A stretch of 64,000 nt of DNA from Sporomusa acidovorans (GCF_900101845.1 NZ_FNAM01000005.1:62001-126000), one strand, 5' to 3'. Positions 10,401 through 21,848 are shown, counted from the stretch's first letter. The notes: generated by a model not told the origin, from the sequence alone. Translations and numbers: made by a program.

Positions 10401-11741
10401 GGCAGAACAGGCTTCGTTGAGCATGATGGATTCGATAACACCGTCATGGATAAAGAAGCTCTTCATATCCTGACCGCCAATATCCAAAACAAAGTTTACG
10501 TCAGGCAAAAAGTGGTTGGCGGCTTTAAAATGAGCCACTGTCTCAACTTCGCCGATATCAACCTGTAAAGCGGCTTTAATAATTCTTTCTCCATACCCTG
10601 TTACGGCGGAATTTACGATTTGTGTATTGCTGTTTAGCTTTGTGTACAGGTCTTGCAGCACAGCCACTGCCGTTTCCACCGGCTTGGCCATATTTGGCCC
10701 GTAATACGAGAAAAGGAGACTGCCGTCCTCGCCGATCAGCGCCACTTTGGTGGTTGTCGAGCCGGCGTCGATACCTAAGTAGGCTTTGCCGGCATAGTCT
10801 TCCAGGCTGCCGCGGTGTACACTGCTTTTTTTATGCCGTTCCGTAAACAGCTTATACTCCGCTTCGTTGGCGAACAAAGGGTCATGGGTCGCGCTGGGAG
10901 AACTTACGCCCATATAGTGCTTGGAAGATCGTTTAGACTCAAAGTCTTTGTAGGATATCGGCTCTTCCTGCAAAGCCAAGGCTGCGCCAATGGCAACAAA
11001 GTACTGGGAATGTTCAGGAATCAACACTTGCTCGTGTTTTAATTTCAGAGTTTCAATAAACCGTTTGCGAAGTTCGGACAAAAAATGCAGTGGGCCGCCC
11101 AAGAGCGCTACCTTGCCGCTGATCGGCCTTCCCTGCGCCAGACCGCTGATTGTCTGGTTAACAACCGCCTGCAGCACCGAGGCGGCAATGTCCTCTTTGG
11201 TCGCCCCTTCGTTCAGCAACGCCTGAACATCGGTTTTAGCAAACACCCCGCATCTTGACGCAATCGAATAAATGGTCTGATGACGTTTAGCCAGTTCATT
11301 TAAGCCTGCCGGATCGGTACCTAAGAGAACAGCCATATGATCGATAAAGGCGCCGGTACCGCCCGCACAGACACCGTTCATTCTTTGTTCAACCGTATTG
11401 CTGAAATAGGTTATCTTGGCATCTTCGCCTCCCAACTCGATTGCCGTATCCGTGGCGGGCAGAATTGCCTTAATGGCATGCGAACAGGCGACAACCTCCT
11501 GGATAAAGGACAGTTTATAATCCTGAGAAATGCTGATGCCGGCTGAACCGGTGACCATAACCGACAAAAATTTTTGGTACAAAACATCTTGAGCTTTAGC
11601 GATCATCGAACGCAAAGTCGCGGTTATATTAGAGAGATGCCGTGCGTATTGATGAAATACCATGTCGTTATTTTCATTTAAAACAATCATCTTGATGGTA
11701 GTCGAACCAATATCCAAACCAACGCGCAATTTTTTATCCAT
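7476..11741 (-). CDS. Giant acyl-CoA dehydratase activase-like protein (two BcrAD/BadFG domains plus CoA-activase C-terminal part)
   Basis: This 1421-aa protein joins several modules. Residues 1-265 are an ASKHA ATPase (GLDIGSTT at 8-15, GGEDAK at 104-109, CAGGTGAF at 125-132 with the cluster-ligand Cys). A second ASKHA domain runs from about 318 to 580 ([24 protein letters not shown]). A Cys pair region (CEFCGNKC) follows near 610, then DUF2229-like and HgdB/HgdC-related C-terminal domains with many conserved Cys. Members are annotated as 2-hydroxyacyl-CoA dehydratase activase or BzdQ-like proteins. They would use ATP to inject an electron from a [4Fe-4S] cluster, but no dehydratase HgdAB pair is nearby and the true target is unknown. 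RBS AAGGAG precedes the ATG. Confidence 0.88.
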   Translation of the reverse strand: MDKKLRVGLDIGSTTIKMIVLNENNDMVFHQYARHLSNITATLRSMIAKAQDVLYQKFLSVMVTGSAGISISQDYKLSFIQEVVACSHAIKAILPATDTAIELGGEDAKITYFSNTVEQRMNGVCAGGTGAFIDHMAVLLGTDPAGLNELAKRHQTIYSIASRCGVFAKTDVQALLNEGATKEDIAASVLQAVVNQTISGLAQGRPISGKVALLGGPLHFLSELRKRFIETLKLKHEQVLIPEHSQYFVAIGAALALQEEPISYKDFESKRSSKHYMGVSSPSATHDPLFANEAEYKLFTERHKKSSVHRGSLEDYAGKAYLGIDAGSTTTKVALIGEDGSLLFSYYGPNMAKPVETAVAVLQDLYTKLNSNTQIVNSAVTGYGERIIKAALQVDIGEVETVAHFKAANHFLPDVNFVLDIGGQDMKSFFIHDGVIESIMLNEACSAGCGSFIENFAQSLGMNIREFTSLGLKSRHPVDLGTRCTVFMNSKVKQAHKDGVDISDIAAGISLSIVRNALYKVIRIKSPADLGEKIVVQGGTFYNDAVLRAFEKTIGREVVRPDIAGIMGAYGAALLAKERYESGYRSTLLGAEELQVFTAKTSNHRCEFCGNKCLITTTHFSNGQSYHAGNRCERGTGKEKSRDDIPNFYEYKYKRLFQYLPLAETQAVRGIIGIPRVLNMYEDYPFWFTFFTELGYRVVLSGRSSRKLYERGMETIPSDSVCYPAKLVHGHIADLVAKGIKKIFYPCIPFNIKENLQADNHYNCPIVTSYPENINANMDIVRSGEVMFWHPFLPLNDSKRLVERLKQELAAENLSRREVAAAVKKAYAELAKYKMDIQHEAENVLENMQKQLMRGVVLAGRPYHIDPEINHGVAELIQSYGLAVLSEDAVSHLAQAERPLRVVDQWVYHSRLYNAAAFVARQPNLELIQLNSFGCGLDAVIIDQVKEILATGNKIHTVIKLDEVNNLGAARIRIRSLIAALNERHKKKPSGRRPLSPIHGHAVFSRKMKKEHVILAPQMSPIHFRFLEAGMSCTPYHLEVLRSIDKTAIDEGLKYVHNDACYPAIMVIGQLIAALKSGKYDINNTSLILAQTGGCCRATNYIALLRKALEDAGLPQVPVISLSAGVEKSPGFSLSFSVLDKLIMGAVYGDLLMRVLHQVRPYEKIPGAANQLYEYWAGRCETALQAGGKKAFRENIYGIVRDFDSLEIVQNKKPRVGIVGEIFVNYHPFANNHLVELLENEGAEAVVPDLLDFFLYCAYDRKVQYKLLSGKFSSMIAGELFIKAIEWYQGSMRKALQSSRRFQPPSSIDETARKASKHLSLGNLAGEGWLLTGKMVEMITSGINNIVCLQPFACLPNQITGKGMIKELRGHYPDANIVPIDYDPGASEVNQLNRIKLMLAVAKEQLRLETGAESAEGRRII

Positions 11742-11872
11742 GATCTTCTCCTTTACTCAGTTGACATACTAAAGATCGGGACAAGACTTTATGATTTTAT
11801 CTTTTGCAGAGTGCTTTTTTTATTGGATTAACGGCTAACTGAAATGACGCATTTGTTTTTATAGTGTATATA

Positions 11873-11895
11873 TTAATTTCGGAAAATGTGAGCAA
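11873..11895 (-). promoter_or_regulatory. Weak possible promoter of the activase-like gene
   Basis: On the minus strand TTGCTC and a TATATA-like block lie about 17 bases apart in the 300-base gap upstream of the activase-like gene. The match is poor (about 3 and 4 of 6), so it is only a candidate. The rest of 11742-12041 holds an AT-rich leader, the motif at 11944 and a terminator. Confidence 0.25.
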
Positions 11896-11943
11896 ATTCC
11901 TCCAAACTATTAACCAAGTTGCTTTCTTTTTACATTTCTTTAA

Positions 11944-11966
11944 CTATATATTCCACGTTAAAGAAT
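11944..11966. promoter_or_regulatory. Shared 23-bp motif, copy 1 (candidate operator)
   Basis: CTATATATTCC, a 4-base spacer and TAAAGAAT match the sequence at 14857-14879 at 20 of 23 positions. ATTC and GAAT half-sites lie 9 bases apart. It lies about 200 bases upstream of the activase-like gene; the other copy lies in front of the XRE regulator gene. Confidence 0.5.
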
Positions 11967-11984
11967 CTTTGCTTTTCACACAAC

Positions 11985-12021
11985 AAAAAAACTCGTGACT
12001 ACATTGCCACGAGTTTTTTTT
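11985..12021. terminator. Bidirectional intrinsic terminator after the symporter gene
   Basis: AAAACTCGTG and CACGAGTTTT form a perfect stem around a 10-base loop, with A- and T-runs on both sides. It sits about 20 bases downstream of the minus-strand symporter stop. Confidence 0.85.
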
Positions 12022-12041
12022 CCGGCGAGCTAACCTATGAA

Positions 12042-13442
12042 TTAAGCGCATTCACCGCTGGCTATTGGTTCCCGGTCAAGCAGATAGGTTAATAAAAAGG
12101 TGCCAAGACAGGCCAGCCATTCCAGATAGATAACATGCGGAACGACGCGGACGGCGGGAGTGGTTTGCCATAAGATCAGAACAATCACCCCGGTCAAAAT
12201 GGTATAGAAGGCGGAATTTCTGCGGCAGAAGCCCGGTGCGAAGAGAGTAAACAATACAATTACGCTGAAAGCGGCGGTTAGGCTGAGGCCAATCATCAGC
12301 GTGTTGATAATGCCGCTGATGGTCATGGCCAGTGTCAGGGTAAGTATGCCGAGCAGAATGACGGCGCCTTTCGTGACGATAAGAAAGTTTTTCTCGCTCA
12401 CAGTGGGGTTGATAAACTTTTTATAAATATCCTGGGAAAATAAGGTTGCTGAACTTAACAGTAAATTGCAGGCAGTGGATACATCGGCGGCCCAGAGTGC
12501 GGCCAGCGTAATACCGGCAAGAACCGGGTCAAGCGACATGATGGTCATCGGCAGGGCAAGTGCCGGGCTGACATCGGGAAACATGGATTTGGCCATAACA
12601 CCCATTAAAGCACTGACAAAGCCGATTGGCAGCATCATCAGGCCGCCGATGATAAAGCCACGCTGTGCGGTGCGCACGTCTTTGGCACCCAGCGATATCT
12701 GAATAATGCTTTGCAGCGACAGATTGACGGTGACTAAAACGACAATCCAGCTGATAATACCCACGATGCCGACACCGTCAAAAAAGTCCATGTACGGGAT
12801 GTTGGCCGGAAGCTGAGCCTTGATGCTGGCCAGGCCGCCGGCATGGGTTACGCCGACAATCGTGGCCAGAATAATGCCGATATACTTTAGACTGACATTT
12901 AACAGGTTGGACAGGCTGGCTGACCACATGCCGCCGATAGACGTGATGCCGATAAATACGACAGCACTGGTCAGCATGCCTGTTGTTAAGGTAAATACTT
13001 CCGGCATGAGGGCACAAAGAATACTGCCGCCGGCGATATACTGGAGGGACATGATGACCAGTTGGATAATGATTTGGCAGGTAATGCCGGCGATCATTCC
13101 CTTCTTGTCGTAGTAGCGGCCAAGCAATTCGGGAATTGTGGTAATGTTGAGTTCACGATATTTTTTGGCAACCAACAGGCCCATGGCAATGGCGCCCAGA
13201 CCCCAGGCGGTTGTGTACCAGCCGGCGGAAAGGCCGACTTTATAGGCTTGTTCGGCTACGCCAATGGTAGAGGCACCGCCGACAGCCAGGCCCACAATCG
13301 ATACGGTAATGAGCGGAGTAGTAAGCTGCCTGCCTGCAAGCACATAGTTGGTGGCATTGCCGGCAGAACGCCGTTTCGCGTAATAACTGATTAGAAACAG
13401 TAACCCAATATACAGACACACAATTATAAATGGAATATGCAT
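12042..13442 (-). CDS. Sodium:solute symporter (SSS family)
   Basis: This membrane protein of the SSS/PutP family would import a solute with Na+. The start is set at 13442 (MHIPFII), giving 466 aa, because AGGAGG lies five bases upstream; the longer reading frame to 13466 begins before that RBS. About 13 hydrophobic segments are visible, with the family-typical GGASTIGVAEQAY near residue 55 and GGMWSASLSN near 170. It follows a T-box leader, so its expression should respond to an uncharged tRNA, which fits uptake of an amino acid or related compound. If Na+ coupled, it would share the ion used by the neighbouring ATP synthase (inference). Confidence 0.9.
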   Translation of the reverse strand: MHIPFIIVCLYIGLLFLISYYAKRRSAGNATNYVLAGRQLTTPLITVSIVGLAVGGASTIGVAEQAYKVGLSAGWYTTAWGLGAIAMGLLVAKKYRELNITTIPELLGRYYDKKGMIAGITCQIIIQLVIMSLQYIAGGSILCALMPEVFTLTTGMLTSAVVFIGITSIGGMWSASLSNLLNVSLKYIGIILATIVGVTHAGGLASIKAQLPANIPYMDFFDGVGIVGIISWIVVLVTVNLSLQSIIQISLGAKDVRTAQRGFIIGGLMMLPIGFVSALMGVMAKSMFPDVSPALALPMTIMSLDPVLAGITLAALWAADVSTACNLLLSSATLFSQDIYKKFINPTVSEKNFLIVTKGAVILLGILTLTLAMTISGIINTLMIGLSLTAAFSVIVLFTLFAPGFCRRNSAFYTILTGVIVLILWQTTPAVRVVPHVIYLEWLACLGTFLLTYLLDREPIASGECA

Positions 13443-13496
13443 AATAACCTCCTGCAGTATGAGCATTTTTAGATTTTTTCTCCTATGCCGGCTATA

Positions 13497-13802
13497 GAAG
13501 AAAAAAATCGCCCCTCCAATGAGGGACGATAGTTACCGTGGTACCACCCAATTGGATCTTAGACAAATAAAAAAAGGGAGTACCTAAGGGGCGAAAAAGC
13601 CGCGGTACCACCCTGTTTTAATCCTAAGATCTACTCTAAGTCTGTAACGCAGACAACGCGACATGGCCTACTATTGGTTCAGCCTGCAGTTCAGGAAGGA
13701 ACTTCATCCGGTATTTTCAACTAGTTCACACCCACCACTAGCTCTCTGCCTGAAAAGTACTGAATTACTTTTTTCCGTCATCACCGATAAAATTATTGTG
13801 TT
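13497..13802 (-). ncRNA. T-box leader with two tandem T-box/terminator modules
   Basis: On the minus strand a Stem I region (about 13640-13795, with AGTA at 13766-13769 opposite GAAGTTCC at 13698-13705) is followed by T-box GGGTGGTACCGCGG (13600-13613). Terminator 1 there reuses the T-box (GGGTGGTACC against GGTACTCCC, then T7 ending near 13568). A second T-box, GGGTGGTACCACGG (13536-13549), and terminator 2 (ATCGTCCCTC/GAGGGGCGAT, T7, 13501-13530) follow. Both bulges read TGGT, which calls for a tRNA with discriminator A. The specifier is GTT (Val) directly after GAA, or TTC (Phe) one base on; I cannot decide. It controls the symporter gene. Confidence 0.9.
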
Positions 13803-13808
13803 ATCCTG

Positions 13809-13837
13809 ATTATAGACAGCTGACGGATAAATGTCAA
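13809..13837 (-). promoter_or_regulatory. Consensus sigma-A promoter of the T-box leader
   Basis: On the minus strand TTGACA (13832-13837) and TATAAT (13809-13814) are separated by exactly 17 bases, a perfect consensus. Transcription should start near 13802, just ahead of Stem I. Confidence 0.92.
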
Positions 13838-13949
13838 TAACCTTTTTACGAAACTTTACAAATACGTATGATTAAGTAAGAAAAGCAGCAGGGAGAAGTT
13901 AACTTGTGTCGAAGTGTATTGGTAAAAATAGTAAGAGGAGGGTAATGCT

Positions 13950-14135
13950 ATGGCTGGGGCGCCGACAATTTGGGTTAATGGGGATATGAGTGAACAAATC
14001 GCTGACTTCAATGGGGAATATGTGCTGATAACAACCGGCGATATGAAAAAGATATTGCTGGGAAAAACGCTGGAAGACGCCAAAAAGAAGCTACAGGAGA
14101 TCGGCAGGCATGATATTGCCGCACAGTTAAAGTAG
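13950..14135 (+). CDS. Small hypothetical protein (61 aa)
   Basis: AGAGGAGGGTAATGCT gives a strong RBS for this 61-aa soluble protein. It has an N-terminal beta-like stretch with TIWVNGDMSEQ and a charged helical C-terminal half (DAKKKLQEIGRHDIAAQLK). I do not recognise a family. The gene is divergent from the T-box promoter and followed by another short gene in the same direction. Confidence 0.7.
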   Translation: MAGAPTIWVNGDMSEQIADFNGEYVLITTGDMKKILLGKTLEDAKKKLQEIGRHDIAAQLK

Positions 14136-14247
14136 GCGTTGCTGTGCATATAAATCATTTGCCGGAATATAAATGACTGAGAGCCGTTTGCTGGAAGTAC
14201 CCTCAGAATCCACAAAATGCATGATCTCTGGGTACGGAGGTGTCTGT

Positions 14248-14427
14248 ATGGAAGCGAAAAACAGATGCAGCAGGACAGGCGGAAAATCGGAGACACAGGC
14301 AAGCCATGATAAGGAGTACATCTTATACGAATGGCTGGGTAAGTTGAAATGGTGTTATCTTTACGGGCATTACCTGGTTGATCCGCAATATGAAGGGGAA
14401 TTTGTAAAAGAACACAGGGGTTATTGA
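14248..14427 (+). CDS. Small hypothetical protein (59 aa)
   Basis: The start at 14248 is preferred because GGAGG lies seven bases upstream; the frame is open back to 14173 but has no RBS there. The 59-aa product is rich in charged and aromatic residues (YEWLGKLKWCYLYGHYLVDP) with no signal peptide. No family is recognised. Its last codons overlap the stop of the convergent XRE gene and lie inside a shared terminator. Confidence 0.6.
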   Translation: MEAKNRCSRTGGKSETQASHDKEYILYEWLGKLKWCYLYGHYLVDPQYEGEFVKEHRGY

Positions 14428-14441
14428 CCCTGTGTTCTTTT
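14406..14441. terminator. Bidirectional terminator shared by two convergent genes
   Basis: AAAAGAACACAGGG and CCCTGTGTTCTTTT form a 14-bp perfect stem around GTTATTGA. The stem covers the 3' ends of the + gene ending 14427 and the - gene ending 14421, so both stop codons lie inside it. Confidence 0.9.
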
Positions 14442-14792
14442 ATATCTCTTAATAAATTCGATGGCTTCTTCCAGTTCTGCCGGGCTGATGCTCGCTTCGA
14501 CCGCCTTGTCTACGGCAACAAAATAATTGAGATAGCCTTTGTCTTTCAGCTTGGTTTGCAGTTGAGCAGTAAGTTCCAGCTCTTCCAGTGTTTTAACATC
14601 GTCCCGCAGAAAAAACTCCACAGGAACATGTAATTGATCGGCTAACAGCAGGACTTTGTCGCGGCCCAATAGCCGGCGATTATTTTCAATGTGTGATATA
14701 TAGGATTGGGTCACATCTAACAGCTTGGCTAGTTGCTCTGTGGATAGGGATAATTTTTTGCGGACATAGCGTACCTTATCGCCGAAGTTCAT
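14421..14792 (-). CDS. XRE-family transcriptional regulator
   Basis: This 123-aa regulator has a classic HTH_3 domain at residues 4-60 (LSTEQLAKLLDVTQSYISHIENNRR) and a C-terminal helical region ending in EEAIEFIKRYKR that may serve dimerisation, a build like SinR-type proteins. GGAGG precedes the ATG. The motif at 14857-14879 lies 65 bases upstream and recurs upstream of the activase-like gene, so this protein is a candidate binder of both (inference). Confidence 0.88.
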   Translation of the reverse strand: MNFGDKVRYVRKKLSLSTEQLAKLLDVTQSYISHIENNRRLLGRDKVLLLADQLHVPVEFFLRDDVKTLEELELTAQLQTKLKDKGYLNYFVAVDKAVEASISPAELEEAIEFIKRYKRTQGQ

Positions 14793-14856
14793 CAGGATTT
14801 CCTCCGTTCTCTAAAGTGGTACCCTATAACATTATTACATAATATTTACAATTAAT

Positions 14857-14879
14857 CTATATATTCCGCAGTAAAGAAT
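14857..14879. promoter_or_regulatory. Shared 23-bp motif, copy 2 (candidate operator)
   Basis: This copy differs at 3 of 23 positions from 11944-11966, with ATTC and GAAT arms spaced 9 bases. It is upstream of the XRE gene, consistent with autoregulation. Confidence 0.5.
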
Positions 14880-14887
14880 TGTAGACT

Positions 14888-14961
14888 CAGGTAGGTGGTG
14901 CATGAAGAGCGCTCCACCGCTGGCGCTTGACTTGTGCTTTTGCCAACACACCACCTACCTG
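14888..14961. repeat. 13-bp perfect inverted repeat with structured loop
   Basis: CAGGTAGGTGGTG (14888-14900) is the exact complement of CACCACCTACCTG (14949-14961). The 48-base interior contains a second hairpin, AGCGC/GCGCT. There is no T-run directly after. It could be a small structured RNA or a short mobile palindrome between the XRE gene and the atp promoter region. Confidence 0.55.
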
Positions 14962-14976
14962 CAAAACTTTAATGCG

Positions 14977-15005
14977 TTGTATATAGTGACATTTGGTCAT
15001 ATAAT
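14977..15005 (+). promoter_or_regulatory. Candidate sigma-A promoter of the atp operon with palindromic operator
   Basis: TTGTAT (14977-14982) and TATAAT (15000-15005) are separated by 17 bases. The spacer holds the palindrome TGAC-ATTTG-GTCA (14987-14999). A related palindrome, ATGACA-AGT-TGTCAT, lies at 15038-15052, next to a TATATATAAAT stretch. A long leader containing the 164-bp repeat would then precede atpI. Confidence 0.5.
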
Positions 15006-15078
15006 TTACAAAATAGTAAGGAAAAATTGGCATAGACATGACAAGTTGTCATATATATAAATTAGGACGTTAGCGGCG

Positions 15079-15242
15079 CTAGTACCTTGTCAGTCCTAAA
15101 ACGGTAGAATAATGGCGAGGCTATTTTTCGCAAAACAAGGCGGAGGAGGAAGGCATACCGGGCGTATGCCGACTGACGACAACGAAGGGTTGCGGAAAAT
15201 AGACCGTCAGTATTCACTGGATTAGGGCTGATAAGGTACTAG
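15079..15242. repeat. 164-bp nested inverted-repeat element
   Basis: The outer arms, 15079-15099 and 15222-15242 (beginning CTAGTACCTT and ending AAGGTACTAG), pair at 19 of 21 positions. Inside, 15121-15133 and 15190-15202 pair at 12 of 13. At the centre GGCATAC (15152-15158) pairs with GTATGCC (15164-15170). The three nested palindromes share one axis, so the whole element can fold as one long hairpin. No ORF is present. It looks like a miniature dispersed repeat (MITE- or REP-like) inserted 43 bases before atpI. Confidence 0.75.
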
Positions 15243-15284
15243 GTTCAAGGGTCATCATCCTCAAGAGAAAACAGAAAAGGTGGG

Positions 15285-15695
15285 ATGGCTAAGGCCACAT
15301 GTATGAAAAACTATGAATTTAAGGTTAGAAACATGTTGGCACAGATTGCTCTACTGGGAACCGTGCTGTGTGCTGCCGCCTACAAAGCTAGCGGTATGCA
15401 GGCGACAAACGGACTGCTGCTTGGACTGCTAACAGGCTCGTTTTATTTTTTATATCTGTATCGTCAGGTTGAGAATGTGCAGGTATTTTCAGTAAAGCAA
15501 GCAGTTGAACACATTCGGGGGGGGTGGATAGTCCGGCTGGGGGCCATGGTCTTGATGCTGATTATCGTTAGTCATGTATTAAAAGTCAATGTTCTGTTGT
15601 TTGTTGCAGGCTTTTTTGTGATGCCGGTGCTGTTGTTTATTAATGGGATGGTATTGGTGGTTAAACAAATTGCCGACGCAAAAAAATGTAACTAA
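15285..15695 (+). CDS. atpI: ATP synthase protein I-like assembly factor
   Basis: This 136-aa protein with four hydrophobic segments is first in the atp operon, the position of AtpI, which helps assemble the c-ring and may aid Mg2+ or Na+ handling. Sequence identity in this family is low, so the call rests on length, topology and position. It ends 15 bases before atpB, which has its own AAGGAGG. Confidence 0.8.
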   Translation: MAKATCMKNYEFKVRNMLAQIALLGTVLCAAAYKASGMQATNGLLLGLLTGSFYFLYLYRQVENVQVFSVKQAVEHIRGGWIVRLGAMVLMLIIVSHVLKVNVLLFVAGFFVMPVLLFINGMVLVVKQIADAKKCN

Positions 15696-15710
15696 GGAGG
15701 TGCAAAGTAA

Positions 15711-16403
15711 ATGGGGCACGGCGGAGCCGAAATAGGCGGACACAAACTGCTGGCTGTGGCCGGGATGACCTTTAATCTTGACACATTGTATATGACTTGG
15801 CTGACGATGGCCATTCTTGTGCTTGGTTCACTGCTGATCAGGATGAACTGGTCATTAATTCCGGGTGGCTGGCAAAATTTTGTGGAACTTATACTGGAGG
15901 GGCTACTGGGCCAGATTGATGCAACAATTGGGCCTAACGGCCGGAAAGTGGCACCACTTCTTATTACATTATTTCTGTTTTTGCTGATTGCCAACTGGCT
16001 GGGGTTGGTCCCCGGATTTACCTCGCCAACCAATGATATTAACACGACATTAGGTCTGGCGTTGATGATTATTGCCCTGGTTCATGGCTATGGAATCAAG
16101 ACCAAGGGGCTGCTCGCTCATTTTAAGCACTTTATTGAGCCTAATCTTTTTTTTCTGCCCATCAATATTATTGAAGAGCTGGCAAAGCCGGTAACACTGT
16201 CGTTCCGTCTATTCGGCAACATTCTGGCCGGGGAGATTCTCATTGTGATTCTTGGTATACTGGTTCCTTATGTTGCGCCTACGTTGTGGTTGGCTTTCAG
16301 CGTATTTGTCGGCATTATTCAGGCTTTAATTTTTACCATGCTGTCTATGTCTTATCTGAGTAATTCCTTACAAGAACATCATACCGGAGAAAAGGAGGGG
16401 TGA
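15711..16403 (+). CDS. atpB: F1Fo ATP synthase subunit a
   Basis: This 230-aa membrane subunit forms the ion half-channels. The essential stator arginine is Arg166, in LSFRLFGNILAGE, within the penultimate helix, and the usual Asn-rich NWLGLVPGF block is near residues 95-103. The stop overlaps a GTG that could start atpE, indicating close coupling. Confidence 0.97.
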   Translation: MGHGGAEIGGHKLLAVAGMTFNLDTLYMTWLTMAILVLGSLLIRMNWSLIPGGWQNFVELILEGLLGQIDATIGPNGRKVAPLLITLFLFLLIANWLGLVPGFTSPTNDINTTLGLALMIIALVHGYGIKTKGLLAHFKHFIEPNLFFLPINIIEELAKPVTLSFRLFGNILAGEILIVILGILVPYVAPTLWLAFSVFVGIIQALIFTMLSMSYLSNSLQEHHTGEKEG

Positions 16404-16405
16404 CA

Positions 16406-16657
16406 ATGGAACAGGCAATTATCATTGCGGCTTCGGTGGTTGCCGCGGCCTTGGTTGTAGGCTTGGCGGCTTTTGGGGCGGCGACTGGCGACGGACAGGT
16501 GACGGCAAGAGCCGTTGAAAGTATTGCCCGTCAGCCGGAGGCGAAAAACTCTATTATGGTAACCATGCTGATTTCAGTAGGTCTGATTGAATCCATTCCG
16601 ATTATTGCGGCTGTTATTGCCATTGTGCTGGTATTTGCCAATCCTTTTTTGAAGTAA
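16406..16657 (+). CDS. atpE: F1Fo ATP synthase subunit c with two-carboxylate ion site
   Basis: This 83-aa hairpin protein forms the rotor ring. ATG 16406 is preferred over GTG 16400 because GGAGGGG lies seven bases upstream. Helix 2 carries the ion-binding Glu62 followed by Ser63 (LIESIP), and the conserved ARQPEAK loop is at 41-47. Aligning to Ilyobacter tartaricus subunit c by the invariant 33-residue offset puts Asp29 at its Gln32 position. Ser after Glu is typical of Na+ rings, and a second carboxylate on helix 1 recalls the Fusobacterium nucleatum Na+ ring. Na+ coupling is therefore likely but not proven. Confidence 0.97.
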   Translation: MEQAIIIAASVVAAALVVGLAAFGAATGDGQVTARAVESIARQPEAKNSIMVTMLISVGLIESIPIIAAVIAIVLVFANPFLK

Positions 16658-16665
16658 ACAACAGG

Positions 16666-16697
16666 AGGCGCCTGATAGACGCTGCTATCAGACGCCT
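16666..16697. promoter_or_regulatory. Intercistronic hairpin between atpE and atpF
   Basis: AGGCG-CCTGATAG pairs with CTATCAG-A-CGCCT around a 6-base loop, with no T-run. It follows the c-subunit gene, the one needed in highest copy, and could stabilise the upstream mRNA or lower atpF translation. Confidence 0.55.
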
Positions 16698-16726
16698 GCT
16701 CCCGCAGGGGAAGGGGGAGGATATCC

Positions 16727-17227
16727 TTGATTGACATGAATGCTACCATGGTGGCGCAGATTATTAACTTTCTTTTACTGGTAGCCATCTTAACGAAAAT
16801 TGCCTACAGGCCGATTTTGCAAGCGCTGGAAGAAAGGCGGACCCGGATTGAGAAAAGCCTGCAGGAGGCCGAACAAGAACGGGCCTTGGCGGCGGCCATG
16901 AAAAAAGAGAGTCAGGAACAGGTTACTGCGGCCCGCATACAGGCCAGATCAATTATTGACGAAGCTATTGCATTGGGGGAAAAGTCCAGGGAGAGTATTA
17001 TCCAAAAGGCCGAGGCGGACAACGAGCGGTTGACAAAGGAAGCGCAGGCGGAGATTCAACGTAACTACCAGCAGGCACTGAGCAGTCTTCAGACGGAAGT
17101 AGTGATTCTGGCAGTGGCTGCGGCGGAGAAGATCATTGAAAAAAATCTGGATCCCGAAACCAATGCCCGCCTGGTAAGAGGCTTTATCAAAGATTTCACT
17201 AAAAAAAAGTATGGTGAGCTGGCATGA
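16727..17227 (+). CDS. atpF: F1Fo ATP synthase subunit b
   Basis: This 166-aa stator protein has one N-terminal transmembrane helix (residues 5-25) followed by a long charged helical coil to about 150. It starts with TTG at 16727, six bases after GGGGGAGG; ATG 16736 is the alternative. The 3' end overlaps atpH by four bases (ATGA), implying translational coupling. Confidence 0.96.
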   Translation: MIDMNATMVAQIINFLLLVAILTKIAYRPILQALEERRTRIEKSLQEAEQERALAAAMKKESQEQVTAARIQARSIIDEAIALGEKSRESIIQKAEADNERLTKEAQAEIQRNYQQALSSLQTEVVILAVAAAEKIIEKNLDPETNARLVRGFIKDFTKKKYGELA

Positions 17228-17760
17228 AAATACGCTTGGTCAGACGCTATGCCCGGGCGTTGTTTCGCCTTGCGCTCAGGTGGCAGGTTTTGCGGGAAGT
17301 GGAAGCAGAACTGACTGTGGTCGAGCAGGTTTTCGCAGAGGAAGAGGTGAGGGCTTTCTTTGATAATCCCACTGTGGCGGCGACTGCGAAAAAGGCGACA
17401 ATCCTGCGCTTGTTCGGAAATGTTTCCAGTCTCGTCCAAAATTTCCTGTGCTTTATGGCAGATAAGCGGCGGCTTGGCCTGTTGCCGGAAGTGATCAAGG
17501 CCTATCGGGAGTTAGTCAAGCGCGAAAATAATATTCTGGAAGTCAGGGTTGTAACAGCCGCCCCGCTGAATGAGGAAGACAAGCGGCAACTGGTCGGCAA
17601 ACTTGCCGAAATAACCGGCAAAACGATTGAACTGTACGCGCAGGTAGATCAGCGAACACTGGGCGGACTCATAATTCAAATCGGCGATAAGCTTATTGAC
17701 AATAGTGTGACCACCAAATTAGCAATGCTAAAAACATATATGTTAAGTAAATCTATGTAA
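17224..17760 (+). CDS. atpH: F1Fo ATP synthase subunit delta
   Basis: This 178-aa OSCP/delta protein links the F1 head to the b stator. It has the usual helical N-terminal domain and the conserved C-terminal LGGLIIQIGDKLIDNSV-type end near 155-170. It overlaps atpF and lies 23 bases before atpA. Confidence 0.96.
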   Translation: MKIRLVRRYARALFRLALRWQVLREVEAELTVVEQVFAEEEVRAFFDNPTVAATAKKATILRLFGNVSSLVQNFLCFMADKRRLGLLPEVIKAYRELVKRENNILEVRVVTAAPLNEEDKRQLVGKLAEITGKTIELYAQVDQRTLGGLIIQIGDKLIDNSVTTKLAMLKTYMLSKSM

Positions 17761-17774
17761 GGAAAGTGAGGTGA

Positions 17775-19289
<1,515 letters not shown>

Positions 19290-19294
19290 CGGTT

Positions 19295-21831
<2,537 letters not shown>

Positions 21832-21848
21832 CGAATAGGCGTTAAAAG

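Noticed and set aside
13600..13613. Riboswitch of a metabolite class instead of T-box
   Set aside because: The GGGTGGTACCGCGG sequence, Stem I with AGTA/GAA and terminators are specific to T-boxes.
15079..15242. Insertion sequence
   Set aside because: Terminal inverted repeats exist, but the element is 164 bases with no transposase frame, so only a MITE/REP-like repeat is claimed.
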